The notes beneath the pieces are model-generated. The model saw nothing but the letters and a program-made list of their open reading frames with translations. It was not told the origin of the DNA and ran no database searches. Positions 42,682 through 49,849 of a stretch of DNA of 64,000 bases are shown one piece after another; within the stretch, counting starts at the first letter, position 1; each line of letters begins with the position of its first letter. The stretch is from an uncultured Muribaculaceae bacterium (lineage in GTDB: Bacteria > Bacteroidota > Bacteroidia > Bacteroidales > Muribaculaceae): contig CAKUQQ010000001.1 in assembly GCA_934675575.1 (NCBI GenBank), positions 62,001 to 126,000 on the forward strand. Direction: 5' to 3'. Made by a program: the position numbers and the translations under genes.

Positions 42682-45159
42682 TTATTTCTTCACCACACGC
42701 ACAGCCTTACCACCGTTCACTTTCACGAAATAAACGCCATCAGGCAGTCCGCCGAGGTCTATCTGGGTGCTCGTGTCTTTAAGTACAAGGGCGCCATTTG
42801 AGCCATACACCTCCACACTTCTCACCTCGCCCTGGTTGTCCACAACTATGTTGAGCAGTCCACTCGTCGGGTTGGGATACACTTTCACTGTCTCTTGGCT
42901 GACAGCGCTTATTTTTTCCACAGCGCTGCTGGCGTCGGCAGTGGTCAGTTTGCTTAGGTTACCGTCACGCAGCACATACAGGTCAATGCCCAGACCTTTC
43001 ACCTCGCCCACAGCCGTCACATAGCTGGCAGCCTTGTTGTCAAGTGTCACGCCGTCGGCTTTGATTTGCTTGGCCACATTCATGCCGTTTGTCACGTCCC
43101 ACAGCTTCAGTCCGGCATTGCCGCTTGCGCTCACCACAGGTTGTGCCATGATGGCCTTTTTGGCATATTTGAAATAGTTAGCCCCAGTGCCGGCGGTTGC
43201 AGAAGCTATCATTCTGCCAGCCACCTTGGGTGCTGCCGCATCGGCTGCTATTTGCAACTCCACAGGCGCCATGTTGGCTCCGTCAATCACAAAACTGTCG
43301 TCATCACGTGGCGACACAGTCACTTGGTAGTCAGTGCCCATGCCTGGTGCTGTGTATTCTGAGCTTTGGTTTCTTATATCCGACACGAGCGCGCCGTTCT
43401 CAACATAATAAATCAAGAACCTCACCGTGCCGCCAGCCGCCGTGGTTTGAGCCGTGGTTATCAGCTTGCCCGACTTTGAGCTGCCTGAATAGGTCATGGT
43501 GCGACCCACATAGGCATGATAGAAGTTACCGCTTTTTTCCGATGTGAACCACTGCTGCGGTCTCCCCACCGGCATGCCTGTCGCCTCATCAATGCCCCAT
43601 TTATACACTCGTAGCTGACCACGCACTCCACCGGCTTCCACTTGGTCGTTGCTGAACTGGTTCTCTCCGGCATTGCAGCCCAGCAAATAGCCGTCGGCAG
43701 TAAAACTTATGTCGCTCAACGCCATTTCTGCGCCTTGCGTGCCCACTGTTGAAATAGTTTTTATCACCTTTTTCTCCACAGGGTCAATCACATATACAAA
43801 CGGCTTTTTCAACGCATCGAGCGCAAGCACAAACAAGTTGCCGCCACGCATTAGCGCACGCCTCACCGTCTTGCCCTCAAGCTCGGAGATTGAGTAATCC
43901 ACATATTTCTGATTGAATTTCAACTCCTGACCAAGAGCCGTGCCTTCAGGTTGCTCCGGGTCGGGATAGTTGGGATATGTGTCCGACTCCGGCACATAAT
44001 CCACCGCTTCAAGTTTCAACTTTGGAAACGAGGTTTCATTGGCTTTCACTGCAAACGCCTTCTTGTATTCATCGGTCAAAGCCTTGTAGCCGTCAACTGT
44101 CACGTCGAGCGTGTAGTCATTGCCGGGTTCAAGGTCATAGAACACAAACACACCATTGTAGTTGCCGTCGGTGGTGTAGGTATTAACCACCTTGCCGCCT
44201 TTGCGAAGCGTAACTTTCGCGCCATTGAGCGGCTTGTAGCGGTCATCGCTTTGCGGCCTGTAATGATACAACGGATTGTTGAGACACGCGTGCATGTCTT
44301 TCACCGTGCCCATTATTTGCCCTTTTTTGTCGGCTGCAATGCCAAAATAGTTGGCAATGCCTCTTGCATAGCGTATTCCCTCCTGCTTGCAGAAGTCCAC
44401 GTTGAGTGCGCGGTGACGTGCCGGCTGATAGGTGTGAAACCACCCCTCTATCAGTATTCCCGGTGTGCCGTGGCGCAGCACCCCAAGGTAGCCGTGATAG
44501 GTTATGCCTGAATACTTGTTGCGCTCCTCAATGTCCTTGCCCATATAGGTTATGTCGCCCACCACGTATGGGTTGTTCTTGTAGTCGCCGCTCCACGACT
44601 CTATGCCGTTTTCCCAACCATAGTTCCACATGGCGTTTGCTATGTCGAGACTCAACGGCAGTGCCGGGTCGCCTGTCTTGCCGCGATACATATACACCGG
44701 ATAGTTGGTCATCGTGGCGTCCTCATTGGTGGCATTGGAGTGTACTGATATGAACATGTCGCCCCCAAAGGCCTCAACCTCGGCGGCAATCTCACTCAAT
44801 GGCCGGTTATACTTCTGAGCGTCGGCAGCCCCTACCACGTATGGATACGGCCCGTTCTGCACACGCGAATACATGATGTTCTCGTGCTTCACGCCGAGTT
44901 TTTCGAGTCGTTTGCCCATTTCGAGCACTTTCCACAAGTCGGTGTTGCTCTCATAAAATCCGCATGTGTCGGGTCGCCCGGTGGCTGGCAGATTGGGATA
45001 CGAAATTGTGGCCATTGGGCGGTCGTTAGGCCCCCAGCTGCCATGTCCTGCATTTAGATATATCTTTACTTGGTCTGCGGTTTTTTGCGCTTGTGCGCCA
45101 CAAAACGCCATTGCTGTGGCAAGCAGCAACATTCCAATTCCTATGCGTTTCCCTTTCAT
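42682..45159 (-). CDS. Secreted N-acetylmuramoyl-L-alanine amidase with type IX secretion tail
   Basis: The 825-residue protein has a signal peptide (1-24, ending CGAQA). An Amidase_3 domain (about 30-275) carries the zinc ligands His 39 (LNAGHG), Glu 70 (YESNTDL) and His 140 (ISVHSNA), and the catalytic Glu 238 (ILIEGWFHTY). A beta-sandwich linker (about 290-375, CarboxypepD-like) leads to a beta-propeller-like region (about 400-740). A C-terminal Por/type IX sorting domain (about 755-825: VYPNPTSGLLNIVV ... LPDGVYFVKVNGGKAVRVVKK) closes the chain. It should cleave the MurNAc-L-Ala bond of peptidoglycan and be delivered to the cell surface. Its ATG overlaps the stop of the upstream propeller gene by 4 bases. 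Confidence 0.92.
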   Translation of the reverse strand: MKGKRIGIGMLLLATAMAFCGAQAQKTADQVKIYLNAGHGSWGPNDRPMATISYPNLPATGRPDTCGFYESNTDLWKVLEMGKRLEKLGVKHENIMYSRVQNGPYPYVVGAADAQKYNRPLSEIAAEVEAFGGDMFISVHSNATNEDATMTNYPVYMYRGKTGDPALPLSLDIANAMWNYGWENGIESWSGDYKNNPYVVGDITYMGKDIEERNKYSGITYHGYLGVLRHGTPGILIEGWFHTYQPARHRALNVDFCKQEGIRYARGIANYFGIAADKKGQIMGTVKDMHACLNNPLYHYRPQSDDRYKPLNGAKVTLRKGGKVVNTYTTDGNYNGVFVFYDLEPGNDYTLDVTVDGYKALTDEYKKAFAVKANETSFPKLKLEAVDYVPESDTYPNYPDPEQPEGTALGQELKFNQKYVDYSISELEGKTVRRALMRGGNLFVLALDALKKPFVYVIDPVEKKVIKTISTVGTQGAEMALSDISFTADGYLLGCNAGENQFSNDQVEAGGVRGQLRVYKWGIDEATGMPVGRPQQWFTSEKSGNFYHAYVGRTMTYSGSSKSGKLITTAQTTAAGGTVRFLIYYVENGALVSDIRNQSSEYTAPGMGTDYQVTVSPRDDDSFVIDGANMAPVELQIAADAAAPKVAGRMIASATAGTGANYFKYAKKAIMAQPVVSASGNAGLKLWDVTNGMNVAKQIKADGVTLDNKAASYVTAVGEVKGLGIDLYVLRDGNLSKLTTADASSAVEKISAVSQETVKVYPNPTSGLLNIVVDNQGEVRSVEVYGSNGALVLKDTSTQIDLGGLPDGVYFVKVNGGKAVRVVKK

Positions 45160-46082
45160 TGCTTGCTCTGATTTTTCACGTTAATGATTCCAATGTCGCC
45201 TTTTGGTGTTGAAAAGGCTATTTTGCCGGCTTGTGGTGCGGCAAGCGGATACATTGCCACCACCGAGTCGTCGGTCAGCTGTTGCTCCGCACCGTCAAGG
45301 CGTTTTGCCACGATTGCCGATTTATTCACCACATATCCGTCATCAGTGTCGTTCATGCCAATCACGGTTTCATTGCCATACCACTGCGGAGCGCGCAAAG
45401 CACCCAGCCGCTTCGCGCCGCTGCCGTCGGTGTTGCACACATAAGCGCCGTCGCAGCTCACGTAATAGAGCAGTTTTGTTCCGTCGGGCGACACCGACGG
45501 CCACAGATAGCTTTTGTCATTTCCGTTTGGCGAGAGCACCGTTTCTTTTCCGTCGGCAGCAAGCACGAGTTGGCGGTTTCTTATGCTCACCACGACACTT
45601 TTTTCTGCCACAGCAGCTCCACCAACGCTCATGGCTCGCATTTTGCCCCCGGCCATGACTTTAGCAGCATTGCCGCTGATAGTCAAACCTCTCACGTCGC
45701 GCGATGGCTTCACCAGCTCTTTTTGCACACCGGTGGCCACATCAACCGACTTAATGGCCACATGGCGCAAGTGATTGCGGTCGAACGTGTTGTCGTAAAA
45801 CAGCACCGTGCCCCCATCGGGTGAGATTAATGCGCCATAGCCTGCGCCCATGGCATCGGTCAGCGTCTGCTTGTTCCCATTTTTCAGGTCAAGTTTCACC
45901 AATCCGCGTTTTTCACACGATGATAACAGCACATAGTCGCCTTGCGGACTCATGCCCACACCCACCATGCTGGCATCGCCACCGAGTGGCATCGTGCTTA
46001 CCGATTCCACCTCAAGCACCTGGGCGTGCCCGGCAAAGGCAATGACGCACCCCAAAGCAAGTGTCAATAATTTGTTTGTCAT
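45156..46082 (-). CDS. Secreted beta-propeller protein (PD40/TolB-like repeats)
   Basis: The 308-residue protein has a signal peptide (MTNKLLTLALGCVIAFAGHAQ). The rest repeats the WD40-like/PD40 phrase: VGMSPQGDYVLLSS, ALISPDGGTVLFYD, PSVSPDGTKLLYYVS and a final GKIAFSTPKGDIGIINV. This gives about five to six propeller blades. No catalytic motif is seen. Its end overlaps the start of the amidase gene (ATGA), so the two are made together. It may bind or regulate the amidase or a peptidoglycan fragment, which is an inference from coupling only. Confidence 0.75.
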   Translation of the reverse strand: MTNKLLTLALGCVIAFAGHAQVLEVESVSTMPLGGDASMVGVGMSPQGDYVLLSSCEKRGLVKLDLKNGNKQTLTDAMGAGYGALISPDGGTVLFYDNTFDRNHLRHVAIKSVDVATGVQKELVKPSRDVRGLTISGNAAKVMAGGKMRAMSVGGAAVAEKSVVVSIRNRQLVLAADGKETVLSPNGNDKSYLWPSVSPDGTKLLYYVSCDGAYVCNTDGSGAKRLGALRAPQWYGNETVIGMNDTDDGYVVNKSAIVAKRLDGAEQQLTDDSVVAMYPLAAPQAGKIAFSTPKGDIGIINVKNQSKQ

Positions 46083-46163
46083 AGAAATATGGTTTTTATG
46101 GAGCAGGAAGCCATGCCGCCCAACTCCTTGGTTTAATCAAATTAATGGTTCACACAAGTGTCA

Positions 46164-46195
46164 GCAAATATAATGCTTTTCGGCATTATATTTGC
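46164..46195. repeat. 13-base perfect inverted repeat containing mirrored -7 motifs
   Basis: Bases 46164-46176 are perfectly complementary to 46183-46195, with a 6-base spacer (TTTTCG). Each arm contains TATATTTG on one strand, so a -7 consensus faces outward both ways. It lies in the 138-base gap before the propeller-amidase operon. It could be that operon's promoter/operator or a weak terminator for the LysM gene. It has no U-tract, so the operator reading is somewhat favoured. Confidence 0.7.
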
Positions 46196-46220
46196 CACAC
46201 GCCTGCCACAAAATACGCAT

Positions 46221-47207
46221 TTAGCGCAATTTAAGCTCCTGACCCGGCGTCACGTCCTCCGATTGCAGTTTGTTGCGCTTCATCAGGTCTTTAAGCCGCA
46301 AACTCAGCTTCTGCGACACCTCCCACAGGGTCTCGCCTCGTTTCACCACATAGGTTTCATAGCCAGGCACGGCTTTTTTGCATTTTGGCTCTATATACAC
46401 GCGGTCGCCCTCGCTAAGTGTCACATTGCGACCTTGTGCGTCGTTATACTCGGCTATTTTGCGTGGGTGCAAATCAAATTCAGCCGCTATCGCCTCGTAG
46501 GTGTCACCCTCCCTGGCAATCACAAAATTCACGTCCCAGCGGCGATGTATGTTGTGCATTTCTGCCATGCTGCGCAATATTCCCTCGTCCAACGTCTCGC
46601 GCGGGTCGTGGCCTATCGACTCGTCTGGCTCCAGTTCCTCGCGCCGTGCCAGTCGTGGCTGGTTGCTGTCATACTCAAAAAGATTGTATTGCTCTATTAT
46701 GCCCACAAGCTTCGCAGGATAGTCAGGATCTTCGGCATAGCCACAGTCTTTCAAGCCTTTTGCCCAGCTGCGGTAGTCGGTTACGTCAAGTTCATATAGC
46801 TTGGAGTAGCGGCGGCCTTTCAGAAACTTGGCGTGATCGAGAAACGAGTCCTCCGCCTTGCCATATTGCCTGTAGCACATGTGTTTCAGCGTGTCGTCAT
46901 ACTGCACGCTCTCGCCGTGCCAGTTGTTGTGGCACTTTATGCCAAAGTGATTGTTGCCGCGCGTGGCAAGATAGCTTTGTCCGGCACGGCTTTCGAGCAG
47001 TCCCTGCGCCAGCGTGATGCTTGCCGGTATGCCATATTCCTGCTGGTGCTTCACAGCTATCTCATGATATTTGTCGATGTAGCCAAGATATTTTGCCGAC
47101 AGTTGCTGTGCGCACAATGATTGTGCCAGCGCCAAAACCCACACCAGTCCTAATAGGATTTTAGAAAAATATTGAATAAATTTGCCGTTGTTAATTACTT
47201 TAACCAT
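46221..47207 (-). CDS. Glucosaminidase domain protein with two LysM domains
   Basis: The 328-residue protein has a signal peptide (about 1-32, FSKILLGLVWVLALAQSLCA). The lysozyme-like glucosaminidase domain (about 40-180) shows YGIPASITLAQGLLESRAGQS with the catalytic Glu, NNHFGIKCH, and SFLDHAKFLKGRRY. Two LysM domains follow, at about 225-272 (VIAREGDTYEAIAAEF) and about 283-328 (YVVKRGETLWEVSQKL). It should hydrolyse the glycan strand of peptidoglycan and bind it through LysM. The ATG at 47207 overlaps the divergent cdd ATG (CATG). A start at 47222 would fall at the predicted transcript end and is less likely. Confidence 0.93.
   Translation of the reverse strand: MVKVINNGKFIQYFSKILLGLVWVLALAQSLCAQQLSAKYLGYIDKYHEIAVKHQQEYGIPASITLAQGLLESRAGQSYLATRGNNHFGIKCHNNWHGESVQYDDTLKHMCYRQYGKAEDSFLDHAKFLKGRRYSKLYELDVTDYRSWAKGLKDCGYAEDPDYPAKLVGIIEQYNLFEYDSNQPRLARREELEPDESIGHDPRETLDEGILRSMAEMHNIHRRWDVNFVIAREGDTYEAIAAEFDLHPRKIAEYNDAQGRNVTLSEGDRVYIEPKCKKAVPGYETYVVKRGETLWEVSQKLSLRLKDLMKRNKLQSEDVTPGQELKLR
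47177..47184 (+). promoter_or_regulatory. Predicted -7 element of cdd, inside the LysM gene
   Basis: TAAATTTG, a full match, 22 bases before the cdd ATG at 47206. Transcription would start near 47191. The element lies inside the signal-peptide codons of the divergent glucosaminidase gene. Confidence 0.6.
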
Positions 47208-47673
47208 GACTGAAAAAAACATTGTTACAAAGATACAAGTTTACTCCTACAGTGAACTTGTTGGCAACGACAAAAAATTGGTCGATATGGCAAAGCTTGC
47301 CACCAGAAACAGCTACACGCCCTACAGCCATTTCAACGTGGGTGCAGCCGTCATGCTGCAAAACGGGGTCACCATCATGGGAGCTAATCAGGAGAATGCG
47401 GCGTTTGCTGGCATCTGTGCCGAGCGCAGCGCGTGCTACAATGCCGGTGCCAACTATCCAGGCGTGCCCATCACGGCAATAGCTGTGGCGGCCTTCACCA
47501 AGGGCAACTTTGTGGAAGAGCCATGCTCACCGTGCGGAGTGTGCCGCCAGGCTCTGCTGGAGTTTGAGAAAAACGCCCAAAAGCCCATACGCGTGCTTCT
47601 CGTGGGGCGCGACACGGTCTATGCCGTCAATGGCGTGAGCCAGCTACTGCCGCTTTGCTTCAAAGATTTCTGA
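47206..47673 (+). CDS. cdd: Cytidine deaminase
   Basis: The 155-residue zinc enzyme converts cytidine and deoxycytidine to uridine forms. The active site is intact: CAERSACYNAG (the Cys-Ala-Glu motif, with Cys as zinc ligand and Glu as proton shuttle) and PCSPCGVCRQALLEF (the PCxxC pair of zinc ligands). SYTPYSHFNVGAAVM precedes it. The size is that of the homotetrameric, Gram-positive-like class. The ATG at 47206 is preferred to upstream in-frame codons because it follows the -7 element by 22 bases. Confidence 0.97.
   Translation: MTEKNIVTKIQVYSYSELVGNDKKLVDMAKLATRNSYTPYSHFNVGAAVMLQNGVTIMGANQENAAFAGICAERSACYNAGANYPGVPITAIAVAAFTKGNFVEEPCSPCGVCRQALLEFEKNAQKPIRVLLVGRDTVYAVNGVSQLLPLCFKDF
47228..47235 (-). 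promoter_or_regulatory. Predicted -7 element of the LysM glucosaminidase gene, inside cdd
   Basis: The minus strand reads TATCTTTG, a full match, 21 bases before the glucosaminidase ATG at 47207. Transcription would start near 47221. The element lies within the first codons of cdd. Confidence 0.6.
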
Positions 47674-47695
47674 GGCTATCGCGCCAAGCAAGCGG

Positions 47696-47723
47696 TTTGG
47701 TGACGTTTTATTAACTATCTTTG
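47696..47723 (+). promoter_or_regulatory. Predicted promoter of dnaX
   Basis: TTTG (47696-47699), 16 bases, TATCTTTG (47716-47723). The spacing is a little shorter than usual. The start near 47730 leaves about 26 bases to the ATG. Confidence 0.55.
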
Positions 47724-47755
47724 CATTTCATAAAGAAATTTCATCTACCATCATT

Positions 47756-49705
47756 ATGGAACAGAACTATGTAGTTTCGGCACGCAAATACCGCCCGTCA
47801 ACATTTGAGAGTGTGGTGGGCCAGCATGCCATAACTCACACGCTCAAAACGGCTATTGCCAACCAGCATCTCGCGCAAGCCTACCTGTTTTGCGGACCGA
47901 GAGGCGTGGGCAAGACCTCGTGTGCACGCATTTTTGCCAAGACCATCAACTGCGAGCACCCCGATGCCAATGGCGACGCCTGCAATGAGTGTGAGTCGTG
48001 CCGCGCGTTCAACGAGCACAGGTCGTTCAACATAGTGGAGCTTGACGCTGCCAGCAATAACTCGGTCGAGGACATTCGCAGCATCACCGAGCAGGTGCGC
48101 ATACCGCCCCAAGTTGGGCGCTATCGCGTGTTTATCATCGACGAGGTACACATGCTCTCTTCTGCCGCATTCAACGCCTTTCTCAAGACCCTTGAGGAAC
48201 CGCCGGCCTATGCCATTTTCATTTTGGCGACCACTGAAAAGCACAAGGTGATACCCACCATATTGTCGCGTTGCCAAATCTACGACTTCTCACGCATCAC
48301 CGTGCCCGACATTGTGGAGCAACTACAATTCATCTGCAACAAAGAAGGCATTGAGGCAGAGCCTGCGGCTCTCAACGTGATAGCGCAGAAAGCCGATGGC
48401 GCAATGCGCGATGCCTTGTCGATATTTGACCAAATAACAGCGGCTTCAAATGGCCACATAACCTATGAAAAGGCCATCGACAACCTCAATGTGCTCGACT
48501 ACGACTACTATTTCAAACTCGACGAGTCATTCCTGACCGGCAACGTGCCGCAAGCATTGCTCACTTATCGCGACATTCGTGACCACGGATTCGACTCCAA
48601 GTTTTTTGTCAACGGCCTTGCGCAACACTTGCGCGACCTTATGGTGGCAAGCACGCCCTCAACCGTGTCGCTGCTCGAAATGAACGACGACGTGGCAAAG
48701 CTCTACACAGCCGAGGCAGCAAAATTCACTCCGCGGTTTTACTACCAGGCTCTTGACCTTTGCAACAAGTGCGATTTGAGTTTCGACACCTCATCAAACA
48801 AGCAGCTACTCGTTGAGCTCACGCTCATAAAACTGTGTCAACTTCTCAATCCGTCGCCCACTCCAACCCTCGACGGCAATCAGCCTCTCAAGCAGATTAA
48901 GCCTCAAGCCACCTCTGCCACTACCGGCGCACCGGCGCAAACCACCGCTACGCCGACTCATGCCTCGGCTGCGGCTGCACCTGTGGCACAGGCAGCACCA
49001 CAACCGGCTCCAGCAGTGCAGCCACGCACCCAGCCACAGCCGCAGCAGACCACAGCGCCAGCCCCAAGCACAGCAGAGCCTACCACAGCTTACAGCCACA
49101 GTGACAACGACATTCCCACGCCACCCATTCCCGAAGCTCCAGCACCCGACATAAGCCAGCAGATACCCATTTCGCCACTTGGTCTGGGGCGCAGACCCAA
49201 GGCCACAAGTCTTGGACGCGACGATGTGCATCTGGGCAGTGTGGGCAGCAGCTCAGCCTCACAGGCAGCGCCACAACGTCCACTGGCGGCACAAGCCACA
49301 CCCCAAGCTCAAGCGACAACTGCTGCAACTGCAGGCGGTAATGCCAGCTTCTCTGAAGACCAGCTCTCCGACGCTTGGAACGAATACATCGTGCAAAATC
49401 CGTCAAAAAAGATAGTGATTAACGCCATGAGGGCTTCTCGCCCTCAAAAGGTCAACGACACGCCTCTCTACGAAATTTCGGTTGAGAACGAGCTGCAAAT
49501 CAGCCATATCGAAAAAGAAAAAGCCGACATTTTGCAATTCTTACGCAAGCGGCTTAACAACAACGCCTTCTCCTTCAACGTAAAAATCACCGACAAAGCT
49601 CCAGCACCTCACACTTGGACACAGCGCGAAATCATGGCCGACATGATTAAGAAATCTCCCGACTTTGCCAAAATGGTGAGTGACCTAAAACTACGGCTCG
49701 CCTAA
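47756..49705 (+). CDS. dnaX: DNA polymerase III subunit gamma/tau
   Basis: The 649-residue clamp-loader subunit shows YVVSARKYRPSTFESVVGQ, Walker A FCGPRGVGKTSCARIF, the Cys-rich zinc module CEHPDANGDACNECESC, the Walker B/DEAD-like IIDEVHMLSSAAFNAFLKTLEEPP (in parts), and sensor LSRCQIYDF. A collar domain follows to about residue 365. Residues about 370-540 are a Pro/Ala/Gln/Thr low-complexity linker before a C-terminal domain (about 545-649) that fits the tau tail. I see no A-rich slippery heptamer like the one that produces gamma in E. coli. Confidence 0.96.
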   Translation: MEQNYVVSARKYRPSTFESVVGQHAITHTLKTAIANQHLAQAYLFCGPRGVGKTSCARIFAKTINCEHPDANGDACNECESCRAFNEHRSFNIVELDAASNNSVEDIRSITEQVRIPPQVGRYRVFIIDEVHMLSSAAFNAFLKTLEEPPAYAIFILATTEKHKVIPTILSRCQIYDFSRITVPDIVEQLQFICNKEGIEAEPAALNVIAQKADGAMRDALSIFDQITAASNGHITYEKAIDNLNVLDYDYYFKLDESFLTGNVPQALLTYRDIRDHGFDSKFFVNGLAQHLRDLMVASTPSTVSLLEMNDDVAKLYTAEAAKFTPRFYYQALDLCNKCDLSFDTSSNKQLLVELTLIKLCQLLNPSPTPTLDGNQPLKQIKPQATSATTGAPAQTTATPTHASAAAAPVAQAAPQPAPAVQPRTQPQPQQTTAPAPSTAEPTTAYSHSDNDIPTPPIPEAPAPDISQQIPISPLGLGRRPKATSLGRDDVHLGSVGSSSASQAAPQRPLAAQATPQAQATTAATAGGNASFSEDQLSDAWNEYIVQNPSKKIVINAMRASRPQKVNDTPLYEISVENELQISHIEKEKADILQFLRKRLNNNAFSFNVKITDKAPAPHTWTQREIMADMIKKSPDFAKMVSDLKLRLA

Positions 49706-49747
49706 CAGCCTCCACCACCCCCCCCATTTAGTTTTTTACTATTACGC

Positions 49748-49787
49748 AAAAAAATAGCCTTGTTCCGCAATCACTGCGTGGCAAGGC
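49748..49787 (-). terminator. Likely terminator of the beta-barrel receptor gene
   Basis: On the minus strand a 6-pair stem (49757-49762 with 49782-49787) with an inner 4-pair stem is followed by a TATTTTTTT tract. It lies in the gap between the convergent dnaX and receptor genes. Confidence 0.65.
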
Positions 49788-49849
49788 ATTTGGTAATTTA
49801 ATATAGTAACAAATGGGTCTTCTTTTTCCTTTTGACTTGCAAAATTCGC

